Below, in pieces: positions 21,781 through 33,446 of a stretch of DNA of 64,000 nt. The notes beneath the pieces are model-generated. The model was not told where the DNA came from. It saw only the letters and a list, made by a program, of their open reading frames with translations, and made no database searches. The first letter of the stretch is position 1. Every line of letters starts with the position of its first letter. The stretch lies in NCBI GenBank assembly GCA_032622095.1, contig CP136066.1, positions 168,466,664 through 168,530,663 on the forward strand, in the 5' to 3' direction. The DNA comes from Siphonodentalium dalli (lineage: Eukaryota > Mollusca > Scaphopoda > Gadilida > Siphonodentaliidae). Made by a program: the position numbers and the translations under genes.

Positions 21781-23181
21781 GCCATTCTATAAATTGTGAT
21801 ATTAAACGGTCGTTTAATAACAGGAAATAGTGCCAGGTGACCTTTGACTTCCGGTTTGTCGTCTGTTAACATTCCGTACGCTATGTCTCAAAATACTATG
21901 GCTTCCAATACTTTTCTAACAAACTATCATGAATGAAGAGCTTGAAAAGTTATGTCATTAAATATACGCCATTAAATGCGGCAAAGAGTCTTTATTTTTA
22001 TGGGACTATTCTTTACGCGGGCCAACAACGAATAGCAACGTGAAACGTCATCGCATGCCGTATAGAAGCCGATGTTAGTTTCGCGTCCCATTTGTTGATT
22101 TAAGTATGTTTTGGATCATGTAATAAATAGAATCTACAACTCGTCCCCAGTTTATAGCAGGAGTTACAAAACTCGTCCAATAAATTAGGTCCGGACCTTG
22201 CCAAAGGCTCGATCCAGACCTAATTTACTGGACTCGTTTTGTAAATTCCGCTACAAACTGGGGACTCGTTATAGATCCTCTATATATAAACTAATCTTAA
22301 TATAAACGAACGAACCTTTTGTGTGGGATTGTTCGATAAGCACCTATTTTGGACACCAAACTAGGGGTGGGTTTCTATACTGATTTATGTTTGCAAAAAG
22401 ATGGTAGTTGTATAATTTCCAATTTATTTCAAGAAAAACGTACGGCTTGGACAATTGCTTTTTCACTAAATGCTACATTAAGTCCGAAGTGCAGTTTGTC
22501 TTTGAGAAACTTCACTTGTATGCAGTAACGTGGATGTGACAAATTTGTGGATCAATATTAACATTAGCATTCTTGAGAAACTGTTTTAGAATGAACCCAT
22601 AGCAGTGACTGGTGCGCTGGCAGAGATTGCCATATTAGATCACCGTGCGCATCTGTGCTATACGCCTTCATTACGCCAAAGTATACCATTCTCAGCCCGA
22701 TGGTATGTGGGAGCGTTACGTTACAGAGTAGAGTGAGCCAATGATGGGACTAGATATAGTCAGTATATAGTTGGCCTCATTGCTGACTCACGCGCAACTC
22801 CACGACGTAACGGTTTCGCCACCAGATCGTTACGCATTAGCACAAAGAAGGCTGGGACAAGTCCGGTGTCTAGTATACACTATTTCGAGAAACATGACGT
22901 GACTTCCAACATGGTTGCATAAAAGCGAGGAATCAGCAATGTACCAACGCGATGAAAACAAGATTTGCTACTTCAACATATTCATCGAGTTTTCGGTCTG
23001 TTGTAAAAATTAAATTTTCCGTTCGTCGAGTATCCAGTACTCACGATTGGAAGACATTTTATTGGACGAATTTGCCAAAGAAGAAAATGAGCGATACAAG
23101 ACCATGGACACACCATGGGCACTCTCGGTAAATTCGCCCCGGGGATTCGACTGGCGCGAATGTTAACATTATATTCGAGTA
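21781..23181. other. Intergenic, downstream of the decarboxylase
   Basis: Apart from the foldback at 22134-22274, no gene or recognisable repeat is seen. A weak inverted repeat (GCGTTACGTTACAGAG against GACGTAACG) lies at about 22706-22850. Confidence 0.6.
22134..22274. mobile_element. Foldback element, ~140 bp
   Basis: CTACAACTCGTCCCCAGTTT pairs with AAACTGGGGACTCGTTATAG. Inner arms ACAAAACTCGTCCA with TGGACTCGTTTTGT and AAATTAGGTC with GACCTAATTT also pair. It shares flank and arm words with the foldback at 19531-19629. Confidence 0.85.
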
Positions 23182-23574
23182 GTGTTCTTTGGCATAAGTA
23201 AAGCGTTTGATAAAGTCTGACAAGAGGGTCTACCTTTGAAACATAATGCAATAGGAATTCGCGATAACACACTCCGTTGGTTCAAATCATACCTGTCCGA
23301 TCGCCAATAACGTGTAATGTTACGCCCTGACAAATCAGCATGGGGAGACTACTGCAGGGGTACCACAAGGGTGGTATTGGGTCCTATCATATTTATTGTT
23401 TTTATTAACGACCTTGTTGACAACATAACATATATAATTCGCATATTTGCCAAAGAAACTTCGATTGCACTGACTACTGATTACCCAAACACTGGGCCAG
23501 TTACAATATTATTAGCCGAAGAAAGGCTTGTTAAATTTAATGAACCTAAGATAGAATCATTAACATGCACTTGA
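23182..23574 (+). mobile_element. LINE reverse-transcriptase fragment
   Basis: The frame reads FGISKAFDKV, a TGA where Trp is usual, then NTLRWFKSYLSDRQ. After a frame break come LGPIIFIVFINDLVDNI and IRIFAKETSIAL. These match the palm of non-LTR reverse transcriptases; the catalytic FADD is FAKE here, so the enzyme is dead. The clade looks Jockey/CR1-like. Confidence 0.85.
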
Positions 23575-23614
23575 TTAATGATGTGTTATTGGAACCGACA
23601 TGACTGATGCACCG

Positions 23615-24188
23615 TCACGCAGGGACCGGGATTGCCTCTAACCATGTTGAATTGGATGAAGCGAGATCTGGCAAAAATTCAATTAGTTCATGTTCCTTGA
23701 CATCAGCTAGCTTGAATGCTGTATGATTGATGCCCTTTGCTGAATAATAAGATTCAACAAATGTTGGACCATATTTCTCTGAAAGATATGATAGTATCTC
23801 CGTTATCTTTGCTGCTATGTTACAACAGTTGTTGAATTTATTTGTCACTGGTTCGTTATAAAATAAAAGCGAACCCCCAGCTTGAGGCAGATATTTGAGG
23901 AATTTCGTTTTGGCCTTTTTGAATTGCGTTCCTTAACCTGTTGAGGGTTTTCCAGAGAACTTTAGCGTTACCATTTTTAAGCTTAAGTTGGTCCTTGAAG
24001 TAACTTGACTTGTCTTTCTTATTCACATGGTTTACTTTGTTTCTTATGACTTTAAAATATGAATACGTATTACTAAAAACATCAAATATGACAACGCATG
24101 ACATGGACATTTTTCGCACTACAAAACGGCTGGGATCTGGTTGGTGATAACCATTAAGAAACAGACCTTCCCAGTCACGGATTACCAA
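23615..24188 (-). mobile_element. LINE ORF2 linker fragment, opposite strand
   Basis: Minus-strand frames read KLKNGNAKVLWKTLNRLR, then after a break VTNKFNNCCNIAAKI and ELIEFLPDLASSNSTW. This is the region between endonuclease and reverse transcriptase of a non-LTR element. It lies opposite in orientation to the neighbouring RT fragment, so it is a separate or inverted insertion. Confidence 0.65.
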
Positions 24189-25050
24189 AATGTTAAATTA
24201 GTGGCAAAATATTCGCAATACCCTATCATGCTTTACTTGCGATAACATGCCATCGAGTGAAATGCGTGACATTACCATCAGTCGTTGACTGCCAGTCATT
24301 CTTTACACATGGGCACATTGGCGTAGCTATTATTATAGCGACCCCGTGTGGGCCCGGGGTAGAATAGGCCTACCGTCCACACGTTCGTGGTGACTCATCA
24401 GTTAATTGTGGTGCGTGTACACTCATCACTAATGAAAAGGCTACGATTCACAAGGAACAATACATTTTTAAAAGCAGGGTTCAATATTTTGTCGACTAAA
24501 TGTGCTTTCTTTCAATAAACATACCATTAGTAACAATATTTTTGGTCCAATCATAGTAAAAGCATGAAAATAGAAAATGTTCGTGGAATACACCAGTAAA
24601 CAAATCGTGGAAAATTCTCCGACTGACGACTTTTGGTCAGAATGTTGGAGCAAACAAATGAGTTTGGAAACATGAGGCATCAGCTTGTTTGAAAATAATG
24701 TAGCATATGCTCGTAGCTGCCAAATACTATGAAATGTCATAACCTAGGTTATTACATTGTTCTTAGTTTCTCGTTGTGTTTTCTGTCGCCTCCGCCATTT
24801 TAAATGCGTGGTACTCATCAACTCGAAACCACGTGATTCCCCACCGTGAAAGTAATTCACATCGGAATCCAACATCTTAAAGATGGCACATCACTCATTA
24901 CTGATGAACACGGAATTACAGAGAAGATCGCAAGCACAATTGCTTCTAACTCCTCTGTTGACAATTAAGCAACAACTTTCAATTGCCACAGAACTGTTGC
25001 AGAGAGAAAATATTCAATTATATTCTGATAATTTGGAAGACTAAAATCAA
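24189..25050. other. Intergenic, no recognised feature
   Basis: There are only short overlapping frames without family resemblance. The last ~100 bp before 25051 may belong to the LINE fragment there. Confidence 0.5.
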
Positions 25051-25170
25051 TCTTTCTCCGTACGCGAATTACAAAATGCCATCTCAAGTGCACATGACAC
25101 GGCTACTGGTCCTGACACCATATCTGACCGCATGTTAAAGCATCTTCCAGTCACATCGCTGATTCAAGGT
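25051..25170 (+). mobile_element. LINE fragment before the RT domain
   Basis: Forty codons read FSVRELQNAISSAHDTATGP, then DTISDRMLKHLP, the conserved 'ELxxAI...SPGPDxI...MLKHLP' stretch of Jockey-like LINEs. Confidence 0.75.
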
Positions 25171-25260
25171 CAAATCGGGTAAAATATTGAAAAACCCAAT
25201 ATTAACTCATTGAAAAACACAAATAAAACATAAAACATTGTCATGTTTCTGACCAAGCAC

Positions 25261-25805
25261 GCCTAGTGTTGTATATTTGTGAAAAATAGCAAGTCTCAAA
25301 AGGGTATGCGGCTTATACGGACCCTGGCTCTTACGGACCCTGGCTCTTACGGACCCTGGCTTTTACGGACCACCGGCTGATACGGACCCTGGCTTATACG
25401 GACCCCGGCTCATACGGACCTCAATTAAAATATGCAATTTTCAAACTTATATTTATGAATTTAATATATAATTATGATTGTATTTTCACACACATATCTG
25501 TATTATTTGAGAATTTCGGTGATGTTCTGGCTTGAAAAAAAAGAAGCATTTATTGAGTCGCGTTATCTTATTGTGAAAAAAGCATGTCTCAAAAGGACCC
25601 AAATTTATTTCATATGTTGTCTGTGAAAAATAGCATGTCACACAAAGACACAAATTATATCATGTTGTATATTTGTGAAAAATAGTAAGTCTCAAAAGAA
25701 CCTAAATTAGTCCATATGTTATCTTATTGTGAAAAAAGCAAGTCTCAAAAGGACTCAAATTATTCCATATGTTGTCTATTTGTGAAGATAAAGGCACGTG
25801 AGGTC
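25261..25805. repeat. 54-bp satellite, downstream array, left part
   Basis: Units of the same satellite as at 10.6-11.7 kb occur at 25261-25310 and 25566-25795, interrupted by the 16-bp minisatellite and about 140 bp of AT-rich DNA. Confidence 0.8.
25312..25422. repeat. 16-bp minisatellite (CTTATACGGACCCTGG)
   Basis: Seven units of CTYWTACGGACCCTGG follow one another, one with a 1-bp insertion. It is absent from the upstream array. Confidence 0.92.
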
Positions 25806-26306
25806 TTAAAGGCACGTGAGGCCTTAGTTGTCGAAAATATTCATATTTGTTCCAATCACCGTAAACAGAAAAACATTAAAACGCATACAGTTTCGTTCAT
25901 ATATACCATGACCATCGCGTAAACAGCATGTTATCATAAAGATGTACTATATTTTACCTAAGCAAGAGCCTGATTGTGTTACAGAAGACATCACAATGCT
26001 GCTGGCTAATCACACACAAATGGCATAAACGCTCTTTATTCGTTCCATATCAGGAATTCACCCACAAAGAACGCTCTTTATGTTTACTATCATAATATAA
26101 ACAAACACCAGAAAAGTAACTTTTTATGCTTTTGTTTACATAACAATGGTAAAAAATATGACAATAACATACTGTTGATGCGATATTTCTTATTTGTATA
26201 CGGACAAAGTCTGTCTACATTTTGTTGTTCTTTCTGTTTGTGGCGTTTTTTGACGGGTGGAATATTTTCACAGGATACCCACCGCCAAGGCCAACCGTAC
26301 CTTTAA
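25806..26306 (+). mobile_element. TTAA-flanked MITE, copy 1
   Basis: TTAA, then AGGCACGTGAGGCCTTAGTT, runs to AAGGCCAACCGTACCTTTAA. The 493-bp element has imperfect inverted ends (AGGNACG...GGCCTT) and is inserted in satellite DNA. Confidence 0.8.
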
Positions 26307-26785
26307 TTGTCGAAAATATTCATATTTGTTCCAAACACTGTAAACAGAAAAACATTAAAACGCATACAGTTTCGTTCATATATACCATGACCATCGCGTA
26401 AACAGCATGTTATCGTCAAGACATACTATATTTTACCTAAGCAAGAGCCTGATTGTGTTACATAAGACCGCACAATGCTACTGGCTAATCACACACAAAT
26501 GGCATAAACGCTCTTTATTAGTTCCATATCAGGAATTCACCAACAAAGAACGCTCTTTATTTTTACCATCATAATATAAACAAACGCCAGAAAGGTAACT
26601 TTTTATGGTTTGTTAACATAACAATGGTCAAACATATGACAATAACATACTGTTTATGCAATATTTCTTATTTGTATACGGACAAAGTCTATCTACATTT
26701 TTATGTTCTTTCTGTTTGTAGCGGTTTTTAACGGGTGGAGATATTTTTACAGGATACCCACCACCAAGGCCAACCGCACCTTTAA
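26303..26785 (+). mobile_element. TTAA-flanked MITE, copy 2, lacking the left tip
   Basis: This is a direct repeat of copy 1. It begins at TTGTCGAAAATATTC right after the shared TTAA and ends CCGCACCTTTAA. About 20 bp of the left end are missing. Confidence 0.8.
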
Positions 26786-26821
26786 CATATCTCAAAGGGA
26801 CCAAATGTATTTCACATGTTG

Positions 26822-27323
26822 TTAAAGATACGGTTGGCCTTGGCGGTGGGTATCCTGTGAAAATATTTCCACCCGTCAAAAACCGCCACAAACAGAAAGA
26901 ACATCAAAATATAGACAGACTTTGTCCGTATACAAATAAGAAATATCGCAAAAACAGTCTGTTATTGTCATATGTTTGACCATTGTTATGTAAACAAAAG
27001 CTTAAAAAGTTACTTTTCTGGTGTTTGTTTATATTATGATGGTAAACATAAAGAGCGTTCTTTGTTGTTCAATTCCTGATATGGAACTAATAAAGAGCGT
27101 GTATGCCATTTGTGTGTGATTAGCCAGTAGCATTCTGCTGTCTTCTGTAACAAAACCAGGGTCTTGCTTAGGTAAAATATAGTAGGTCTTTATGATAACA
27201 TGCTGTTTACGCGATGGTCATGGTATATATGAACGAAACTGTATGTGTTTTAATGTTTTTCTGTTTACGGTGATTGGAACAAATATGAATATTTTCGACA
27301 ACAAAGGCCTCACGTGCCTTTAA
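26822..27323 (-). mobile_element. TTAA-flanked MITE, copy 3, inverted
   Basis: The same element in reverse orientation runs from TTAAAGATACGGTTGGCCTT to AAGGCCTCACGTGCCTTTAA. It faces copy 2 across about 40 bp of satellite, forming arms of nearly 480 bp. Confidence 0.82.
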
Positions 27324-27334
27324 TTTGCGAAAAT

Positions 27335-27500
27335 TAGCATGTCTTCAAGGGATCCAAATTATTTCATATGTTGTCTGAAAAATAGCATGTCTCAGTAGGA
27401 CCCAAATTATTTGATATGTTGTTTGTTTGTGAAAAATATCATATCTTAAAAGGACCCAATATATTTCATATATTTTCTAATTGTGAAACATATGTCACTA
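27335..27500. repeat. 54-bp satellite, downstream array, right part
   Basis: The last three units match 11560-11735 of the upstream array unit for unit, including the deleted 'CTGAAAAATAG' form, so they belong to the segmental duplication. Confidence 0.85.
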
Positions 27501-28206
27501 AAGGACCAGGTTTAAACCTGAGATGACGTATCCGGCCATAAAGTCCAATATGAACCAATGTAAATATTTAGGTCCAAGATGAACCTATGTGCACGATGAT
27601 ATATATAATAATATTATCAATATATATAAAATAGTAGGATATGTATGTCATGTGCGCGAAGCGCATACAGTGGTATGTATACAGGGGTCAGAGACCCCTA
27701 ACGCACAAATGGGCCGCAGGCCCCGGCGATGGAGAATAAAGGCTCCCGAAGGGAGCCTGATTCAGCTAGTATTTTGTATAATTTGTGCATTAATAATACG
27801 CCTATTAAGCCATGGGTTCTCGACACATTTGCATTCCGATTACTTATACAATTTTGAGACCAGTCTTTTTCGAAATTTATTTTCAATTACATTAGATCTG
27901 TCTTGAAACATTTTTATCTTTTATTTCTGATAATCTGTCCAATGTAATCTCGCATTTCCCTTTCATTATTTCTTGAAATTTAAGCAATACAAGTAATAAT
28001 TGTATGACACTGCAGTCGTAAGGTAGGTGCCAGACTGTTCCTTTTGCGTTTGAAGTTATTCAGTTGTATAGAGAACACTGTGGCTAATTTTGTGTAATTG
28101 TCCTTGGTTTATTTACAGTCGTCGGGAGGATTGTTCTATATGATTTTCCCCAATGTTGTTGTGGAACTGTATACAAATCTTAAGCAAAATGATGCTCATA
28201 GAAAGG

Positions 28207-28398
28207 TACAGTAATGCCCTAAATAATCGAATCCTTAACCACAGCAGAATTATGGATAACTTTTCAGGATTCAGTCGAAATATGGCCCACGGAGAGCTTT
28301 CCGATGAATGGCAACAAGCCATATTTCCGCCTAAATCCTGAAAAGTTATCCATAATTATGATGTGGTTAAGGGGTCGATTATTTAGGGCATTACTGTA
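28207..28398. mobile_element. Foldback MITE, TACAGTAATGCCC family, duplicate
   Basis: This is the duplicate of 13058-13239. Its arms are closer to perfect here (TTATGGATAACTTTTCAGGA against TCCTGAAAAGTTATCCATAA). Confidence 0.85.
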
Positions 28399-29684
28399 GT
28401 TCCTGGATATATCGACCTATTGAATTTCGTTAAAATCGACATTGTGTGGGGCGACATTTTATGAATGAAATGAACATGATGAAATGGACAAGCTTCTTCA
28501 TCTACTATATCAAAAGAAGAACGCTCCAGCGTCACGAAATATAATGGCTAATTTCGGTAAAATACTCCCAACTCGACAACATAAAAGTGTCTTCGTCTTT
28601 TACACAATTCGATGTTGGTTTATATTCTACAATGATTTGTACAACAGAAACTGTTTCCTATATTTATTTGGTTTTAAAACTGCGAGGTGATAGACCATTG
28701 GGTTGTTTACATTACATTATGAACGTCAGTTACCCGGGTGTATGATTGACCTAATGTATCAACTGTCATCATTAATCTATATAACCAGATAACCCCACGA
28801 AATAACGCACCAATATCACAGGGCTGTGTCGTTAAAACGAGTAAAATATAAAGTAACAGCTATATGTTACAACGAGCGCGCACTTTAAAAAGTGCATCGA
28901 TAATCAGTACATATTTAATAAGGGAGTTCTCTGTTCAGATACATCCTGACTTGTAACGGCCATACGTAAATCACGCATAAATTGTGTACTTCGATGTTTA
29001 AATATAAAAATATAGTGGCGACTTGGATTCAAATATGCGATTGATTTGGGGAGACTAACATTATATATTTGCATATTTTAAAACAAAAGGTGGGATTTTT
29101 TATCGATAATTATTGACGATATATTGTTCTTATCCTGTGCTATGGAGGTACCCATTAGCCGGTGCTCTCTGTGCTTTTTGTGTTGAGCGTCATTTTTCGA
29201 ACAGTTTCAACTAGAACTGTGTATTAATATTGGAAAATATAGCTTTTACTTGATCGACGGAATTTTAAGAAACGGTTCTGGCGCTTGTGAATTATGCCCG
29301 TTAGACATGAGGAGGTATCTGAAAGTGAACTCGCTTATTACATAGGTATTGTTTATCAAGTGGCGGGCTAATTTTAAACTGATAATTGTTTTAATTTATA
29401 ATTTACTCGTTTTCACGACACGCCCCTGTGCTCAGTATACACGTACTTTTGCTTCAAAAAAGTGGGTGTATACACATTTTTATTTTCAGCGTGCTCAGAT
29501 ATTGTATTCGCCGACAGTAAAACTGATATCGTCGGAGTTTTCGGCAATATTATATAAGTTTGACTGTTGAGCTCTCTAAGAATGCATTTAGTCTGAATGC
29601 TGTCTTTTGGAAACTGAAATAAACGAACAAGAGCACCGACATGTACATATATGTGTATATTTTCACTCCAAACATTATATGTAG

Positions 29685-29868
29685 GCCGGTTTGAAACCAT
29701 TTCTGTTGGTCGGAACCCTCGGTACAGTCGACAGTGGAGCAATTGATCCAATAAAACGCATGACCGAGATACATTTTGTAGCCGACACACATTCCATGTG
29801 GCTCCACGTTGACGCTGCTATTGGAGGAGTGTGTCTACTGTCTGACAACGTCAAGCTGTTGTCTGAAG
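29685..29868 (+). pseudogene. Orphan duplicate of decarboxylase exon 6
   Basis: The same acceptor (TATATGTAG) and donor (GAAG|GTGTGT) as exon 6 bracket an open 184-nt exon, 9 nt longer than the original. Three codons are inserted after the Glu-Ile of the helix (EI-HFV-AD). The Asp-Ala-Ala motif is kept. Compared with exon 6 I count six amino-acid changes and one clear silent change, which suggests little purifying selection. It lies 8 kb beyond the gene's polyadenylation signal, with no other decarboxylase exon around it. It could be used only through read-through or trans-splicing, so it is probably a relic. Confidence 0.85.
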
Positions 29869-30745
29869 GTGTGTATAAAAGACAAACGATTAAAGCGTTA
29901 ATTCGAACTTTTTTCCATAGCAATTTTGTGATTGGACGCTGGGCTGCATGCCGATGATAGCATTACGACATGTGTGTACAATCACACTGTAGGATAGAAA
30001 TGATTCAAAGCACCGTAAGATGTGAAAAATGCAACTATGAACAACATAAATGAAGCTCCCTCTTATAGCGACAATAAGCTGTATGTTGATTATATACACA
30101 ACGAAGATGAAATACAAGATTTTGCGACGACCACCGTATGGACTTCCGATATCCGTTTTCAAGACGACCTATATTTTCTGGACAGAATGCGGCCCAGAGC
30201 AGTAGCGATATGGGGAACCTACATAATGGTGATAACCAATTTATCTTGCAATTCATTCAACAGAATATCGAATTAAAGGCGTGAACTATATAGTTTCGCG
30301 TATGAAATACGATACTGCACATATAGCGTCAACGCGAATTAGTACGCCACACACGAATCAGTGTGCCAAATAAGGCCAGTGTGCATGTATACACTCTGAA
30401 TAGAAACTTTACTGTTTTCGTCAAATGCAACCAAAGTGTGTCTCGTCATTACCATCAGTTTATTAAAAATTGCATACGTATATGTCACATGCAGTAAAGA
30501 GTATATCAATAATGGGTGACATGCAATTGGCCGTGTAAAACAATCTTTTGGCAACAAAGCTAGTTTTCTCGACAGCTACTGTCGCCACACATGATACGGC
30601 GCGTTGCAATCCAGAATATGGAGTCCGAAAACACCTCTCAGTCGTTTGTGGAAAACAAGCTTACTGTAAGATAAAGTGCACGTCTATGTGTGGGACTAGA
30701 TATGCACCAATAATAATTTGTATAGAGAGATTCCGCTTCTAGCGT
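29869..30745. other. Duplicated intronic DNA
   Basis: It matches 14749-15620. Short frames here occur in both copies but break differently; no gene is seen. Confidence 0.7.
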
Positions 30746-30754
30746 ATGTACGAA
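30746..30754. repeat. Target-site duplication (9 bp), left
   Basis: ATGTACGAA is repeated exactly at 31917-31925 on the other side of the inserted element. Confidence 0.9.
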
Positions 30755-31916
30755 TAGTCCAAGTCTTCTTGTACTAAAACCAGCTAAGGTATTGGGATGG
30801 CGATGCTGGTGTTTAGTCCAAGCCCGCTTGTATACCAATCCTATCACACGAGTTACGCCCACGATCTGTGGCGGGAATTTGTGGTGTATTTTACTCGATT
30901 TACCTAGCAAATCAATACATGATGCTATATACATCGGAAAGGCTTACATCTTATGGTCATAATGGTGTATAATAATCTAACTTTAATGTTAAATTACACA
31001 TAGAATATTCCGGTTGATTGCCACAAACATCGATTTGTTTCTCTGTTCGTTTACGTTTTAACCGAAAGCCGAAGTGGTCCGAATAAGTTCGGCATAATCC
31101 GCTGTTTGTTCTGGGAATTCTACTTTCCGTTTCTATATATAGCGCGGGTTTTCCGAAAAAAATGGCGAAAACCGATCGCCCGAAAGTCCAGTTTTCTATG
31201 TGCTTTCAGAACAATTCCCGCACTAAAAACTTAATGACATAATGGAGGATCAGAACGGTAGTTTTGTTGACAATTTTCGCAAGCAACTTGTCAAAATTGG
31301 AGCAAATTAGAACTCTTGTGTCTGACTTGCCATGCGTGTGATGTGCATTTTGACATCTGTGTTGATAAAATAATCGGAGAACCGAATCACACAGTTTCGA
31401 AATATAGTTCTTCCGTTTTAGTGGGACTTTTCAAACTTAAGGTTCATTTATTTAGTGTATTACATTTATATCTCCAATGTTTAATTAATCTATTTATTAT
31501 TTTATTTATTGACACACATAATTACGATTACAATGGAGAATTCATCGTAATTTGCGTTGTTGTCCAAAATCTACGGAATATTTTCAACGGAAAATGCCGA
31601 ACACAGTTCGCGAGGTCAACCGAGTTCGCATACTTTAAAAAAATTGTAAACATTGAGGTAAATGTCTATTTTCGCATTAAATTACCGTTTTAAATTCACA
31701 ACTGATGTGGGTTTCAGATAAAATAGCATGTCTTCTGCGGAAAATATCCGTTTATTGTCGCAATTGTGATATTTTATTTCATATAATTGTGGTTTTATTT
31801 GAGCGGGTCACTAACGCTTAAGCCGTGTCATAAGCGAGCATATAGGGCGGTCTTGGACTAAACACCAGCATCGCCATCCCAATATCTTAGCTGGTTTTAG
31901 TACAAGACTTGGACTA
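30755..31916. mobile_element. Mutator-like non-autonomous element, 1162 bp
   Basis: Terminal inverted repeats of about 70 bp (TAGTCCAAGTCTT..., and further in CTAAAACCAGCTAAG, TATTGGGATGGCGATGCTGG, TGTTTAGTCCAAG) differ by only a few bases. A perfect 9-bp duplication (ATGTACGAA) flanks it. Long inverted repeats with a 9-bp duplication are the hallmark of Mutator-like elements. No transposase is seen; the 125-codon frame at 31316-31693 is low-complexity and hydrophobic. The upstream duplicate has the empty site near 15625, so insertion followed the duplication. Confidence 0.85.
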
Positions 31917-31925
31917 ATGTACGAA

Positions 31926-32579
31926 GTGTAGGGTTTGTGAGTGTGTATCCGTGGTAACTGCGTATTACGTAGATATTGGCATGGCATGTGGGTTAGGCGA
32001 GACATGGATAATGTTGTAAATGTGTAATACATGTAGATGATAAAACATATATAATGTTTAGATGATTGACATAAAACCGCTATGTGTGCCTCGATCCGCA
32101 AATGTTGATTGTAGTCACGTGCAACTTTTAATCAAGCATGTCCCACGCTATATGATTTGATATGAGTATCAGTGAGTATTATCTTATTTTAGTGATGTTA
32201 CCTAGCAATATTTTAACTTTTAATAAGACCAACAAACGCTCCAATTCTAAGACAATTTGTCATGCATCAAAACAGCAACACTGTTGAAAAATTAAGGCTA
32301 TAAAATATAAGTTAAGTATTTTTTTTAGAATAATTTGTTGTAAGGCCAAAACAAAATGAATGCGTGTTTCCCGTAACGAGCCCAAAAAAATAGGGGCGGG
32401 CAGTAGGCTTTTCATTTTATATTATTTTTTCATTTTTATTTTGTTATGGTCTCGTGTGGGCCATGCCTAACCACCATGAAACACCATACAATGACACAGA
32501 GCAACCGACAAATTGGCGATAAAACTGATATATTGAGGGGAAACATATAAAACAGATAACAGTAGACAATTTACTAAAA
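31926..32579. other. Duplicated intronic DNA and 3' flank of the minus-strand pseudogene
   Basis: It matches 15630-16279. A TTTATT run near 32445 reads AATAAA on the minus strand, about 130 bp past the pseudogene's stop, and may be its old polyadenylation signal. Confidence 0.5.
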
Positions 32580-32925
32580 TTAATTTAATAAGCGTGAAAC
32601 GGGCACTGCCTTGCCATGTGGCTTGGCCACAACAGGCATCAGCCCTGCATTTGAACAATCAATACATATAGGAAAAACAGTCCTATAATGTTTTTAAAGC
32701 GATGTTTTGACATCCCCATTGGGACCTGCACAATGGGCACAGGTGGCAATGGCCCCAATGGCTGCCCCATAGAATCCCAATTCAATTGGCGTCTGACAAC
32801 CAATGTCCCGCCGCACCACCATCCTTGAACCTGGCTATGGTCAGCTGGGATCAGTGGTGCACACGTATAGTCGAAGCCTGTTAATATCTTTGCAAGCGTC
32901 AACCGAACTGCAATCTTTCTGACAA
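32580..32925 (-). pseudogene. Transposase-like C-terminal exon, downstream copy
   Basis: A 5-bp insertion near the start (GTTCGGTTGACG against GTTGACG upstream) breaks the frame, and another base is lost near 32830. The very end is intact here: VFPICIDCSNAGLM, then AVPVSRLLN and TAA at 32580-32582. The upstream copy has the opposite pattern of damage. Confidence 0.7.
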
Positions 32926-33186
32926 CTGAAAATATATACAAGTGTTGGACATTACAGAATTATAATGATCCAATGTCAAGGATCGTGTGAATATTATATT
33001 AATGATGTTTTATCTTTAAGAAATGTCAGGGGAATTTCAGTTTTATCTGACAATACTGTAGTGTTTATATTTAAATGACATTTCACAGGGCGTGCGTCAA
33101 TGGATAAATGGAACTGTTTTGACTGTGCAATCAAGATACGTGTATCTAGTTATAATAGTTATAGATGAGAAATTCTATACATGTAC

Positions 33187-33446
33187 CTTATTCCTACAAT
33201 ATACCACTCTTGGCTATATGCATTCCACACAGATAGCTGTTGCCCTTGCATTTTGTATGGTGAATGGAATATCATGATGAATGACATGATCCATTTCTTC
33301 CTGCATGCACTCTGGCACAAGCTCCTGGCTATTGGAGCTGGGATTTTCATGTTTCTTGGCAGAGCTTTTCTTTTTAGAGTTTTAGATTTAGATTTTGTCT
33401 GTTCACTCAGAGAAGGTCGATTGTCCTCTGTAACAGTTCCTTTCAC
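33187..33446 (-). pseudogene. Transposase-like exon with shared stop, downstream copy
   Basis: It reads VKGTVTEDNRPSLSE and a Lys-rich stretch. After a frame change seen in both copies it reads FTIQNARATAICVEC, then Ile-stop-PRVVYC. The stop is TAG at 33214-33216. Confidence 0.65.

Noticed and set aside
22706-22850. An inverted repeat around GCGTTACGTTACAG
   Set aside because: The arms match only in patches with large gaps, so it is weaker than the other foldbacks.
31316-31693. A 125-codon ORF inside the Mutator-like element, considered as transposase
   Set aside because: Low-complexity hydrophobic sequence with no MuDR motifs, and far too short.
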